From NCBI RefSeq assembly GCF_963675165.1, contig NC_087380.1:266001-330000 (forward strand): DNA of 64,000 bases, written 5' to 3'. A program made the translations under genes and the position numbers. The notes below the pieces were generated by a model. That model ran no database searches, had not been told where the DNA came from, and saw nothing but the letters and a program-made list of their open reading frames with translations. Below, one piece after another: positions 21,725-34,880 of the stretch (the stretch's first letter is position 1; each line of letters opens with the position of its first letter). The DNA is from Halichondria panicea (Eukaryota > Porifera > Demospongiae > Suberitida > Halichondriidae).

Positions 21725-24700
21725 TCACATCGAGTAGGCATTGTTCTGTGAGAAGCCGTAGTCACCTTTGACCTCTCTGGAGGCTGGGATATCCTCATAC
21801 GTGGCAGGGACGGTCTCGTAGATAGCAGCTGCACTTTGACCCTGGTCAGTAAGGGGGATATCTTGAGTAACAGTCCTGTGCATGAGAAGAGATCATGTCA
21901 ACTAGATAAAACTGACTAGAGCCTCACTGTTACTATAATCTAGAGGAAGTTTCCACATTTTAGAAGCCCTCAGGGCTTAGTACATGTATAGAACCCTCAC
22001 TGTCCACAACCAGCCCTTGGGCTTCTAAGTCACGTATAGACACTTCCTAACTAATGACACCCATCACAAACCACTTTAAACTAACTCACACTTTCCCTCC
22101 TCTCTTGTACCGGAGCACTAGGTAGGTCACTATCACTGCAGTTACTGCAATCACCACCACTACCAGGGCCACCGCTCCTCCCACCACAGCAACAGTGTTG
22201 TCACTCTGACAGAGAGAGCTCTCATCAGTAGAGGCTGTAATGGAATGCATGAGACAATTAACCCACAAGCTGTTAGTACCAACCTAACACAATGCATGCT
22301 GTGCTCATCCCTCCACTGGTGGGCACCACACAACAGTAGACACCACCAGGAGCAGTAGCAGTTCCACTCATCATCAGACTGACGCTCATCTGACCTCTGC
22401 TAACATACAACGCTCCATCCTCCATAACAACAGAGCCGTTAGGATAGTACCAATCTCCAGTGTTCCCCTCACAGCAGCCAGCATGGTCAGTATGACAGAC
22501 GAGGCCACTCCCCTCTCCCACGGAGGACAAGGGGATCTCAGAGAGCCCAGATAAGTAGTTGGTGGAGGAGAGGGACAAGTACACAGGGGGAGGAACTAGG
22601 GGGGGTCGTGATGATTAGGAGTCATAATAATAATAATAATGGCCACTTACTCTGACAAGACGGTGAGCTGCTCCAGTTGCCAGTACTCAAACATGTGATG
22701 GTTTCAGAGCCAATCAGAATGTATCCAGTGCCACAAGTGTAGATCGCCTCTCCTCCGATCATTGTGCTGGTTGGTTGTCCGGGAGATCCGTTGGTAATAG
22801 AGGAAGGAGGGCCACAGGAAACTATAACCAAGGATATTTATGTAACTGTACTAAACGAACACCAACAGTATACAAAGTCCATTTCACTCACTTAGACAAG
22901 TTGGAGCAAACCCACTCCACACTCCATCACTCCCACAAGTCCTGGTGGTGCCTCCATTGAGAGTGTACCCAGTGTCACAGGTGAAGGTGGCCACAGTGTC
23001 CACTGGTCTCAGACTAGCAGTCCCCATATTGTAGCTGATCATTCCATTGGCTGGTACAGTGAGGTCAGAACAGGTGGCTGTGTTTACATAATTATATCAA
23101 CAACAACTGTTACGATATTATATAGTGGAACTCACATTGACATGTTGGAGGTGACCCATTCCAGATCCCTCCACTCACACAGGTCCTGGTAGTGTTCCCT
23201 CCAGTGAGAGTGTAGCCAGGGTTGCAGGAGTGCATGGCACTAGAGCCGAGAGGTCTGCTGTTAGTGGATCCTCCATCACTGTACATAATCATCCCATTGG
23301 TCAGTGAGGGTAGGTCAGGGCAGTTAGCTGTATGGGAGACAATACACTCAACAAACAATAGTACAAAGTCCATTTCACTCACTTTGACAAGTTGGAGCAA
23401 ACCCACTCCACACTCCATCACTCCCACAAGTCCTGGTGGTGCCTCCATTGAGAGTGTACCCAGTGTCACAGGTGAAGGTGGCCATAGTGTCCACTGGTCT
23501 CAGACTAGCAGTCCCCATATTGTAGCTGATCATTCCATTGGCTGGTACAGTGAGGTCAGAACAGGTGGCTGTGTTCACATAATTATATCAACAACAACTG
23601 TTACGATATTATATAGTGGAACTCACATTGACATGTTGGAGGTGACCCAGTCCAGATCCCTCCACTCATACAGACCCTGGTAGTGTCCCCTCCAGTGAGA
23701 GTGTAGCCAGGGTTGCAGGAGTGCACAGCACTAGAGCTGAAAGGTCTGTTGTCAGGGGATCCATCACTGTACACAATCATCCCATTGGTCAGTGAGGGTA
23801 GGTCAGGGCAGTTAGCTGTATGGGAGACAATACACTCAACAAACAATAGTACAAAGTCCATTTCACTCACTTTGACAAGTTGGAGCTGACCCACTCCACA
23901 CTCCATCACTCCCACAAGTCCTGGTGGTAGTACCTCCATTGAGAGTGTAGCCAGTGGTACAGGTGTAGGTGGCCACAGTATCCACTGGTCTCAGACTAGC
24001 AGTCCCCATATTGTAGCCGATCACTCCATTGGCTGGTACAGTGAGGTCAGAACATGTGGCTGTGTTCACATAATTATATCAACAACAACTGTTACGATAT
24101 TATATAGTGGAACTCACATTGACATGTTGGAGGTGACCCATTCCAGCCTCCACTCATACAGACCCTGGTAGTGTCCCCTCCAGTGAGAGTGTAGCCAGGG
24201 TTGCAGGAGTGCACAGCACTAGAGCTGAAAGGTCTGTTGTCAGGGGATCCATCACTGTACACAATCATCCCATTGGTCAGTGAGGGTAGGTCAGGGCAGT
24301 TAGCTGTATGGGAGACAATACACTCAACAAACAATAGTACAAAGTCCATTTCACTCACTTTGACAAGTTGGAGCTGACCCACTCCACACTCCATCACTCC
24401 CACAAGTCATGGTGGTAGTACCTCCATTGAGAGTGTAGCCAGTGGTACAGGTGTAGGTGGCCACAGTATCCACTGGTCTCAGACTAGCAGTCCCCATATT
24501 GTAGCCGATCACTCCATTGGCTGGTACAGTGAGGTCAGAACAGGTGGCTGTGTTCACATAATTATATCAACAACAACTGTTACGATATTATATAGTGGAA
24601 CTCACATTGACATGTTGGAGGTGACCCATTCCAGATCCCTCCACTCACACAGATCCTGGTACTGCCTCCAGTGAGAGTGTAGCCAGAGTTGCAAGAGTGC

Positions 24701-25596
24701 ATGGCACTAGAGCCGAGAGGTCTGTTGTCAGTGGATCCAGCATTGTACACAATCATCCCATTTGTCAGTGAGGGTAAGTCAGGGCAGTCAGCTGTATGGG
24801 AGATGATACACTCAACAAACAAACAGTACAAAGTCCATTAATTTACTTACACTGACAAGTTGGAGGTGACCCACTCCACACTCCACTCCCACAAGTCCTG
24901 GTGGTGCCTCCACTGAGAGTGTAGCCAGTGTTACAGGTGTGAGTGGCCACAGTGTCATCACTACGTGATTCGTCAGAATAGGAGATGACTCCATTGGTGA
25001 GTGTAGGGAGGGACAGACACACTGGTGATACCACTGCGTACAGACAATATTGGATAAGGTAATCATTGTACAATCCACTCACCCAGGTTAGCACAGAGGG
25101 TCATATCTCCTCCAGTAGTTGGTACAGTACAACAGTAGGACCCGGTTGGAGTGACGGGGTTGGTAGTCTCTCTACGAGCCAGTCTGATGACCTGAGGTTC
25201 CCCCCTTACAATGTAGAACTGTTGTCCAGCAGTCGCTGAGGCACCATTTTGCAGTATCACACTCCCATCAGGAAACGTCCACTGTCCCAGTGCTCCATTA
25301 CCATTGTTGTCACTACTTCTACAGCAGGTAATGAGGTCAGTGTGACAGGTGAGAGAAGGGAGACCACCAGTAGCATTCTCTCCAATGGCAGTGATGAGGA
25401 TCTCAGTATTGTCAGTAGTGATGCTAGGACCAGATCCCAGAGTCAGGTACACTGTTCAGTGATGCAAGGTTTACTAATATAGCTATGCAACCAAGTTCAT
25501 AGCTCATACTCCACTACTAGTGTTACCTTGCTGTCCCCAGCAGGTGGGCACAACACACAGCAAAAGCAGCAGAAGCTGAAAACCTTGAGTCTCCAT
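21725..25596 (-). CDS. Receptor R5: Ig-like - 10 sushi - Ig-like - TM - tail (967 aa), largest intact member
   Basis: Exons: signal 25596-25527; Ig-like 1 25451-25083; sushi at 25033-24851, 24791-24606, 24547-24359, 24303-24118, 24059-23871, 23815-23627, 23568-23383, 23327-23136, 23077-22892 and 22821-22651; Ig-like 2 22595-22284; stalk/TM 22234-22090; tail 21875-21725. All internal exons from Ig-like 1 to Ig-like 2 are multiples of three and the total is 968 codons. Sushi modules show the four-cysteine pattern with TYTC, CxTGYTLNGG and WSGSAPTC. The TM run ends TYLVLRYKRGGK. The tail carries YETV and YEDI and stops early at NAYSM. Sushi 3-8 consist of three near-identical 488-bp two-sushi units, which explains the extra length. 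Confidence 0.88.
23136..24600. repeat. Three tandem 488-bp two-sushi units inside R5
   Basis: The segment between successive TTTCACTCACTTTGACAAGT positions (about 23374, 23862, 24350) repeats with period 488 bp. Each unit holds two complete sushi exons plus introns. Near identity, including introns, indicates recent unequal crossover. Confidence 0.9.
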
Positions 25597-25599
25597 TGT

Positions 25600-27110
25600 T
25601 TGCATCTTGGCTAGCCTCGATTCCAGGCCAATCTTTACAAAATGGTATTTTGAGTGATTGTGCATACAAAGCAACTAAAATAAAGCAGGCAGCCAAAATT
25701 TCGCGTTGAAATACCTTTTCTTTCTTGCACAATAGCAGCCGTAAACTCTCACCACAACTATGCGCTTGCATGCAATATTTCCACTCTAAACAAAGCACAC
25801 TTCAAAGTTAAATTTCAAAACTATTGCTGAAGCATAGATAAAGGAATTTTGTGCTGCAATTTTACACTTCAAGGTAAGTAATTTAGAGCAGAATTGAACC
25901 AATAATATTGTATTTAGTTGTCAAAGCCTGGTGTATTTTTACAACTACAACCAAAAATTGTTTTGATGCTGTCAAAATGGAAATGTCAGTGCATTTGCTT
26001 TCCTCACCGTATTTTTGTGAAGTAGATTGGTGCATGTATCTATGAAAGGAGAATCGTCCCATGTAACCACCAAACTACATCTGATGTATTTTTAGTTTTT
26101 GTTAACGTAAAACTATTGCTGGTGAATTGAACCCACTCACGGGAACGTAAAACTATTGCTGGTGAATTGAACCCACTCACGGGAACGCAAAACTATTGCT
26201 GGTGACCACTCACGGGAATGCAAAACTATTGCTAGTGAATTGAACCCACTCACGGGATCTTTCAATTCCAAATTGGCAAATACTTTTATCTCTCGAATAT
26301 CAACTTTGATGATACCATTTGAAAGGTCTTTTTCTAAGCTTTCAGAAAAACTTAAATATTTTTAATTTTCGATCCACAGAATTCAAGTTATGGCAGCTGA
26401 AAGATTCCCAAAATCATTAATTAAACGGAGGGGGGGGGGGGGGGTGTCTTTCAACAGCCATAACTTCAGTATAATGAAATAGTTTTGCGTTCCCGTGAGT
26501 GGGTTCAATTCCAAATACTTTTATCTCTCAAATATCAACTTTGATGGTACCATTTGAAAGATTTCTTTCAGAAAAAAAAACATTTTTTTATTTTCGATCC
26601 ACAGTTATGGCAGGTGAAAGATTCCCAAATCATTAATTTACGGAGGGGGGGGTGTCTTTCAATAGCCAGTATAATGAAATAGTTTTGCGTTCCCGTGAGT
26701 GGGTTCAATTCACCAGCAATAGTTTGCGTTCCCATGAGTGGGTTCAGCAATAGTTTTGCGTTCCCGTGAGTGGGTTCAATTCCAAATTGTTAAATACTTT
26801 TATCTCTCGAATATCAACTTTGTCATTTGAAAGGTCTCTTTTTAAGCTTTCAGAAAAACATAACATTTTTTTATTTTCGATCCACAGAATTCAAGTTATG
26901 GCAGCTGAAAGATTCCCAAAATCATTAATTAACGGAGGGGGGGGTGTCTTTTAACAGCCATAACTTCAGTAAAGTTGATCCGATGTCAACATTTTTATAA
27001 TTTTCTGAAAGCTTAGAAAATTACCTTTCAAACGATGTGTTTTAATCCAAAATTTCATTGGGGCCCTAATTTGTCATTTTACGGCCTCGGACCATGGGCT
27101 ATATATAATC
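25600..27110. repeat. Gene-free complex of nested inverted repeats
   Basis: No coding exon seen. 25612-25628 is a single arm of the TAGCCTCGATTCC foldback. 26105-26260 contains about 3.5 copies of a 42-bp unit with AACTATTGCTGGTGAATTGA and CCCACTCACGGGA; the reverse complement (TTGCGTTCCCGTGAGTGGG) recurs at 26482-26505, 26685-26710 and 26755-26780. Inside lie at least three copies of the CTTTCAGAAAAA / GTTATGGCAGCTGAAAGATT foldback with poly-G centres (26430, 26645, 26937). The block ends against the truncated 3' end of R6. Confidence 0.75.
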
Positions 27111-27170
27111 CACAAACACACTACCGTATACCTCGCTTGCGCATGCGCACCGAGGCATAACAAACTCACA

Positions 27171-28886
27171 TTTCTCCTATAGGCCTCCTCTGTTGTACCT
27201 GAGCAATACATTTGTACATGCACACATTGATAATCATTTCTGCTTGTCTTACCTCCAGAAGTAGACCCCGACAATGATACCCACCACAATGACAGCGGTT
27301 AGAATGAGTAACACAATGACTATACCTGCCACCACACCTCCTGTGTTGTCAGTGCTAGCTGTGGGGAGGTTGCTAGTACATGGTCAATAAAGGAGACAAT
27401 TAACTCACTTGGAGGAGAGGTAGTGATGACTTCAGTCACTGAAACACAGCATATAATAAAGTGATGGATGCACAGACCCACTTACCTAACTCCACACAGA
27501 ATGTCACATCTACTCCAGTATTATCAGGAATCACACAGCAGTAGGAGCCAGTGAGCTCGAGGCCTGACACAGACCCTCAATGAAGGAGTCTGAGTGCACC
27601 TGTATCTCCAACACTGTACAGTAGATCAGTGTCTGAATCAGTAATGTCCGGACTCCTAGTGACAGCTGTTCCATTTGGTAGTAGCCAATCTCCTAATCCA
27701 TCGCCACTATATATTGGGATTATCTTGTCCTGTACAGCAAATAGTTGAGTCAGTTCTGCAAGTCAATGCTGTCTCAGTGGTATCTCCGATGGTGTCTATG
27801 GCAACCTGTGAGTTCATAACAGCATAGTTGGTGGTTCCTATGGAGACGTAGACAGGAGGTACTGTGGGGGTGGGGGATTGTAAGTCTGTTAGAGTTCATT
27901 GTACTAGCTTACATTGACAGGTTGGAGCTGTTCCACTCCAGGTCTCATCATTCTGACAAGCTCTGAAACTCCCTCCAGTGAGAGTGTAGCCATTGTCACA
28001 AGTGAAGGTAGCAATGGTATAAATAGGTCTGCTGTTATCAGATCCAAAAGTATAGGTAATGCCTCCATTCATTAGTGGTGGTAAATCAGAACAAGCTCCT
28101 GAAATAGAACATGCATTTTCAATTTTTCTACTTACGCTGACACACTGTATAGGTCTGAACTACCCCAGATATGCCCATTCTGGTACGAACTGTACAAGAG
28201 ATACAGAGCTCACCTTGACAAGTTGGAGGTGACCCATCCCAGATCCCACCACTCATACAGAACCTGGTGGTACGTACAGTGAAAGTACCTCCAGTGAGAG
28301 TGTAACTAGTGTTACAGGAGTGCACAGCATGAGAGAAGAAAGGTCTGTTGTTATGGGATCCAGCACTGTACATAATCATCCCATTGGTCAGTGAGGGCAA
28401 GTCAGGGCAGTCAGCTGTGTGGGAGACGATACACTCAACAGACAAACAGTGCAAAGTTTATTCCACTTACGCTGACACACTGGAGGTGATCCACCCCACA
28501 CTCCATCACTCCCACAAGTCCTGGTGCTGCCTCCATTGAGAGTGTAGCCAGTGTCACAGGTGTAGGTGGCCACAGTGTTCTCACCCAGTGGTGAGTCAGA
28601 GTAGGAGATCACTCCATTGGTGTAGGGAGGGAGGGAGAGGCATAATACTGTGAGAAGGTAATATTGGATACGGTTATCAGGTCAGTACCTATACTCTACC
28701 AATAGGATCACTATAACACATTCTAACTGCAAACTTACCAAAACATGCTGCACTAACTCCAACATATCTATTCGACAATCTGACCAAAAAAAGCTAGATC
28801 TAGATCACAGGATTACCTTGCTGTCCCCAGCATGTGGACACAAAACACAGAGAAAGCAGCAGAAGCTGAAAACCTTGAGTCTCCAT
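27171..28886 (-). pseudogene. Receptor R6 pseudogene (signal, 3 sushi, Ig-like, second-type TM; no tail)
   Basis: Signal exon 28886 to about 28817 (METQGFQLLLLSLCFVSTCW), sushi about 28646-28471, about 28415-28214 and about 28098-27917, a type-3 Ig-like exon (about 27855-27487) and a TM exon ending 27253 with a different helix (VVAGIVIVLLILTAVIVVG ... VYFWR), then a short exon near 27197-27171. The Ig-like exon has a 4-bp insertion (ATAT, near 27716) that gives DNPNI* and further changes near 27580. No tail exon follows; the foldback block at 27.1 kb lies there instead. Paired head-to-head with P2 (71 bp between starts). Confidence 0.8.
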
Positions 28887-28957
28887 TGTTTGCATCTTGG
28901 CTTGCATGACACACACCCAAAACAGTTATCTTCCATTAATGATCTTTACCCACCCAC
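28887..28957. promoter_or_regulatory. Head-to-head promoter R6/P2 with 18-bp element (28934-28951)
   Basis: Same 71-bp arrangement as R3/P1, with the element ending six bases before the P2 ATG. Confidence 0.65.
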
Positions 28958-29169
28958 ATGGCCTGGCACAGAGCAGCAAGACCTTGGTTCACACTCCCTC
29001 TCCTCAGACACCATCACTGTCCTTCACCCGCTGTCCTCCAGGTGGGGTCTCCATGGCAATGTCCTCAGCCCACCACCCTACTATCCCTCATCAGACAATG
29101 GTCCCAACACTCCGCTACTGGTGAGACATTGTGAGAATAGTACGGTGGTCCGTAGAATGAGACCCATCC

Positions 29170-29211
<42 letters not shown>

Positions 29212-29266
29212 ACCCACACGCGCACACACACATACACACACACACACACACACATACACACCCACA

Positions 29267-29308
<42 letters not shown>

Positions 29309-29322
29309 CGCACTCACACACA

Positions 29323-29380
<58 letters not shown>

Positions 29381-32136
29381 CACCTCCACTAGTCAGTACA
29401 GGGAACTAAGAGAGCTAGTAAGGTAAGGCTCTGTAGTATGTTGTTCTATTATATGCAATACGTCAATATTCAACTTCTTGCCACCAGTTCTGGACAATAT
29501 GATAGAGCGCTGGATTTGTGGGAAGAGTCTAAGATGAGTGGTAGCATGGACACGGACAGTTACACCATTGTCATGGCAATGTGTGAGAGGTTGGGTAGCT
29601 CGGAGGCTGCACTGGCCCTGAGGGAGGACATGAAGTCACAGGGGCTGGCAATGGAGGACAGGTATTACTACCATAGCAACCAACCTGACATCCGCTGTAA
29701 TGGATGCATTTGTAGCCCTTTCAAAATAAGCATGTTTGATAGCTTACTTTAATTGGCATAATTACACACAATGTTGGTTGCTTAACTCTGATGCCCCCCT
29801 GCACAGATGTTGTCTCCACTTAGTGACCACCCTCATTGCTGATGACAAGGCTGGGGAGGCTGTGGAGGTCATGAGGGGGGAGTGGCTGCAGGTACACACA
29901 CTAACCACCCACCACACACTCACACTCATCTTGTACCACCCACCACACCCCTCACACTCATCTTGTACCTACTCTAACCACCCACCACACCCCTCACACT
30001 CATCTTGTACCTACTCTAACCACCCACCACACCCCTCACACTCATCCTGTACCTACTCTAACCACCCACCACACACTCACACTCATCCTGTACCTACTCT
30101 AACCACCCACCACACCCCTCACACTCATCCTGTACCTACTCTAACCACCCACCACACTCATCCTGTACCTACACTAACCACCCACACACACAGACTGGTA
30201 CGTGCTTCCTACCAGTAGTAGCTAAACAGTTACTAGATAACAAGCATCCTGCACTGGCTCTGGAGGTGTGCTCGCTGACCCCTGACCCCTCCCACCCCCT
30301 CCTGTGTGTACAGCTGGAGTGTCTTGGTTCCCTCGGACAAGTGGAGGAAATGCAACAACTCTTGGAGGAGGTGGTCTGGAAAATCAGGAAAAATAATTCA
30401 CTTATTTATATTCTATTATACAGTCTGTTGGTGTTGAGAGTGATTCGTTGCAAGTGGCCTTTGTTAATGGCTTGTCACTGGCTGGCCTCCACCACAGAGC
30501 AATGGAGCATCTCTCTAGTCTCAAGTGAGGGCCACTGATACTAGTGTAATCTTCAGCAACTTAGAGTATGTACTAACTACAGTGTACTGTGTCCTGTACT
30601 GCCTCTGCCTGTGTTCCTGTTACAGGTGTATTGCTAGCCCACGGACACTGTGTCTGTTACTAGAGGCCACCAGGAGAGGGGAGGATGTGGGATCAGCTGC
30701 TGCTCTGTTCCACACACTCTGGGAGCAAACCTTCACTCTTAAGGTACGTTAATACAGTCCCCCTATAAAAGCTAACATTTCCACTATAGGATCTCTCTGT
30801 CCAGTTCCTCCAGACATCAGTGTCAGCTGCTGAAGAGGACAGGAGCTCTTACCTGCTCAGAGCTGCCAATGCTTGTCTCCACCTTCAAGCCCTAGCTCTG
30901 AGGGACACTGCATCAGAACACAGTGAAGCTGAAGAGCAGTTCTTGAGTTATGATTTCCCCTCATTCCTTCATCAACAAAGTGTGTATCCCGACCAGCACA
31001 CATACGCAGTACGTTACCATAGCTACCACTACAAACACTGTTAATTTGTTCCTCATTTAGAGAGGCCAATTTCAATTTTAATGCACTAAAATTATGGAAA
31101 TTCTTTTTATTGCTAATTATTTTATCCCCCTCAGACATTGTTACTGAGGCTGTGTTTTGATGAGGGGTCTCTAGACACCGCTGATCGTGCCATCAAGTCT
31201 CTGTTCCAGTGTGGTTCACCTTTGACCTCCGAGGCCTTTGTCGAGTGGGCGGGACACTGCGGCCCAATCACCCCTCAACAAGCTAACAGGGTAAGCCATA
31301 CAATACCCCGAGGCTATACAGTCGGCTCTGTAATATTACTTCTGATAACCCAAATTCAACGATTTTCTGATTTTCTAAAGCACTCTTTCTATAATTATAA
31401 TAATAATCTAATTTGTAATGGGCCATAAGTTCCCATTTTCAATGCTATGCTGTTACAGATTCTTTTCTCAGGTGTTGGGTTTAATTCGTCGTAATTTCCG
31501 TGCCCGCTATGATATTCGACTGACACTGGAGGACTATGTGCGGCTGTTGGGGGTGGAGCTTGTGTGTGGAGGGGACCCCAAGCAACTCACACACTCATTC
31601 AGCTACATCAGGACCATCAAGAATGTGAGCTATAATTGTATAGTGCATGGTTGGTATAATTATATACGAGGAGGGGATAGTTGGGCATCTTTCAACAGCT
31701 ATAACTTTAGTACCGTTGATCCAATGTCAAAAATGTTATGATTTTCTGAAAGCTTAGAAAAAGACCTTTCAAATGATGTGTTTCAGTTCGTTGGGGCTGT
31801 AATTTGTAATTTTTCGGCCTTGGACCATGGGCTATTATTCATGGTGTGGCCAAATTGGCAAAATGTTTTATCGCTAAATTGGAAACTTTGATGACACATT
31901 TGAAATGTATCTTTCTAAGCTTCCAAACAATCGGAAAATCTTTTAAATTGTATCCACGATACTCAAGTTATGGCAGCTGAAAGAGTCGCCAAAAATCGTA
32001 CTATTCTGAGATTAAACGAAGGGGGGGGGGGGGTAGTTGAGCATCTTTCAGCTGCCATAACTTTAGTATCGTTGATCCAATGTTAAATTTTAGATACGTT
32101 TCAAGTGATGTGTTTCAATTTCATTACCCCCCCCCC

Positions 32137-32189
<53 letters not shown>

Positions 32190-32834
32190 ATGTCCAACCA
32201 GGGGCTACTCACAGAGACCAGTCACTGGTACCCTATCATCAGTTCCCTAGCAACACTAGGCCCAGTGGGGGGACCCCTGTTCATTACCTATGACATGCGG
32301 AGTGGAGCCTAACCTGCACATGTACAAGATCATAGCCAGTGCTGCACAGACCAACAGCACAGCTGCCCACTCGGCAGCAGTGGACTGGTGGAGAATGCTC
32401 AACTCTAGAGTGAAGCCAGATGTAGAGTTAATGAACACGCTGATCCGCTGCTGTGAGGTGTGTGGGGAGTGGGAGAGAGGTTTCCTGTTCCTGGGGCTGT
32501 TCGAGCAGTGCCAACTATCACCTGACATGGACACCTTTGATGCCCTCTTTAAGGTAGGGCATCTGTTTACTTGCAAGATCCCTAAAAGATATTGTGTTTT
32601 TTGGCGCTAATTACTATTAAAAATTAAGTAGTTAATAATTGTGACCTATAATCTAGTCAACCCAGAGGAGGTCCGACATGCGTGCACGAATCACTACAAG
32701 TGATATGTCCAGGCCAAATGCACTAGCACTTGCAGTGATTCGTGCACGCATGTCGGACCTCCTCCGTAATCAACCACTGCACATTTGACCAAAATACTAA
32801 CCCCACCTCACCCACACCCACACACACTCCCCCA

Positions 32835-32891
<57 letters not shown>

Positions 32892-33052
32892 CACAGATCT
32901 GTGATGCTACAAGAGACCATGATCGACTGATTGCTCTGAGCTCACTAGCAGAGACAATACTACCACAGCAACGAGATCATGTGAGAGATGAAGTCCAGAG
33001 AATACACAACAATTGGACTCATAATGAACAGCATCATTCAGAGTCAGAATAG
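28958..33052 (+). pseudogene. P2: PPR-protein paralogue with an 11-bp frameshift deletion in exon 11
   Basis: All twelve exons are recognisable: 28958-29120, 29380-29422, 29488-29661, 29807-29891, 30194-30370, 30424-30524, 30626-30743, 30790-31008, 31135-31290, 31472-31624, 32187-32553 and 32897-33052. Exon 11 is 367 bp instead of 378: an 11-bp deletion near 32292 turns the frame into YDMRSGA*, removing the last PPR-like region and the C-terminus. Exon 1 is 6 bp shorter, in frame. Everything upstream is open, so a truncated protein of roughly 500 residues could still be made. Intron 6 has only a single 82-bp unit, the simplest form in the family. Confidence 0.8.
32663..32766. mobile_element. 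Palindromic element in P2 intron 11
   Basis: Orthologous to the 18944-19039 element: arms CAGAGGAGGTCCGACATG and CATGTCGGACCTCCTC, with a slightly longer loop containing TATGTCCAGGCC. Confidence 0.8.
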
Positions 33053-33227
33053 TAGCTACACAATGTCGTCATTAATATTAGTGGTTGTGCTTATTTGTGG
33101 GATTTTTTCTCATGTTCAACTTGACAGCGTTTTTGAATGAAAAACATTGTGAGAGGGGGAGGGGCTGATGAAGTATGTATAACTGCATGCTCTATCGATC
33201 TGAAATACAATTATGTGATAATTCAGT

Positions 33228-34880
33228 TTAGTTGTCGTATACAGCAGCTGGAGCCTCCCGCCCACTCATAGTCGAGTAGGCATTGTTTTGTGTGTAGCTG
33301 TAGTCGCCTTTGACCTCTCCAGAGGCTGAGATCTCCTCATAAGTTACAGGGACGGTCTCGTAGGTAGTGACTGCACTTTGACCCTGGTCAGTAAGGGAGA
33401 TATCTTGAGTAACAGTCCTGTGTGTGGAGAGAACAATTGTTATAGTATTAGTTATGACAATTAATTTGTACTATGACAATAACAATTGTTTAGTTTTTGT
33501 TTACGCTAAACAAACTCAACAGATAACAAAACTCACATTTTCCCTCCTTTTTTATATCGGTGCACTAGGTAGGTCACCATCACTACAATCACTGCAATTA
33601 CCAGGGCCAACACTCCTCCCACCACTCCTCCCACCACAAGAACAGTGCTGGAGCACTGATAGAGAGGACTCTTATCAGTAGCTGTAATGGAATGCATGAG
33701 ACAAACCATAAGCTGTTAGTACCAACCTAACACAATACATGCTGTGCTCATCCCTCCACTGGTAGGCACCACACAGCAGTAGACACCACCAGGAGCAGCA
33801 GCTGTTCCACTCATCATCAGACTGACACTCATCTGACCTCTGCTAACATACAATGCTCCATTCTCCATAACAACAAAGCCGTTTGGATAGTACCAATCTC
33901 CCGTGTTCCCCTCATAGCAGCCAGCAAGGTCAGTATGACAGACGAGGCCACTCCCCTCTCACGGAGAACAGGGGGATCTCAGAGAGCCCAGACAAGTAGT
34001 TGGTGGAGAAGAGGGACAAGTACACAGGGGGAGGGACTAGGGGGGGGGTCATGTAAAATACAATAAATGCAAAACTTGAACTGCTGTATACTTACTTTGA
34101 CAGGAGGATGGTGAGCTGCTCCAGTTTCCAGTACTCAAATATGTGATGGTTTCAGAGCCAATAAGAATGAATCCAGTGTCACAGGTGTAGGTGGCTACAG
34201 TGTCCACTGGTCTTGGACTCACCATAGTGTAGCTGATCACTCCATTGGCTGGTACAGTGAGGTCAGAACAGGTGACTGTGTTCACATAATTATATCAACC
34301 AAAGTGTTACGATATTATCAGTATAGTGGAACTCACATTGACAGATTGGAGGTGACCCACTCCAGCTCCCTTTAGCCACACAGACCCTGGTAGTGTTTCC
34401 TCCAGTGAGAGTGTAGCCAGTGTTGCAGGAGTGCGCAGCACTAGAGCCGAAAGGTCTGTTGTCAGTGGATCCACCACCGTACATGATCATCCCATTCGTC
34501 AGTGAGGGTAAGTCAGGGCAGTTAGCTGTATAGGAGACGATACACTCAACAAACAAAGTACAAAGTTCATACTTACGCTGACAATTTGGAGCAAACCCAC
34601 TCCACACTCCATCACTCCCACAAGTCCTAGTGGTAGTGCCTCCATTGAGAGTGTAGCCAGTGGTACAGGTGTAGGTGGCCACAATACCATCACTTAGTGA
34701 TGGGCCAGAGTAGGAGACCCCTCTATTGGTGGGGGGAGGGAGGGACAAGCAGACCACTACATGCAAGGAATATATTGTACATATTTATATTATAGCAATC
34801 ATTATCATCACCTTGCTGTCCCCAGCAGGTGGACACAGCACACAGCAAAAAGCAGCAGAAGCACAACACCTTGAGTCTTG
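33228..34880 (-). pseudogene. Receptor R7 pseudogene (start codon lost)
   Basis: Order: decayed signal exon (about 34880-34810), sushi about 34756-34575, sushi about 34530-34340, a hybrid sushi about 34270-34097 (front half of the TCSDLTVPANG type, back half of the GSETIT..LSTGNWSSSPS type), Ig-like 2 (about 34043-33730), TM (from about 33690), tail to TAA at 33228 (YETV, YEEI, YSYT, YSTM, YDN all present). The region that should hold ATGAAG is deleted (the AAGACTCAAGG is preceded by GTTGGAGC), the signal has an extra T (frameshift), and the Ig-like exon lacks 2 bp near 33960. The tail is the best-preserved full-length version. Confidence 0.82.

Noticed and set aside
23136..24600. CRISPR-like array
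   Set aside because: The repeats are 488-bp coding units with introns in a eukaryotic receptor gene, not short repeats with unique spacers.
29065..29375. VCVCVC-type open frames
   Set aside because: Complement of a CA microsatellite in P2 intron 2.
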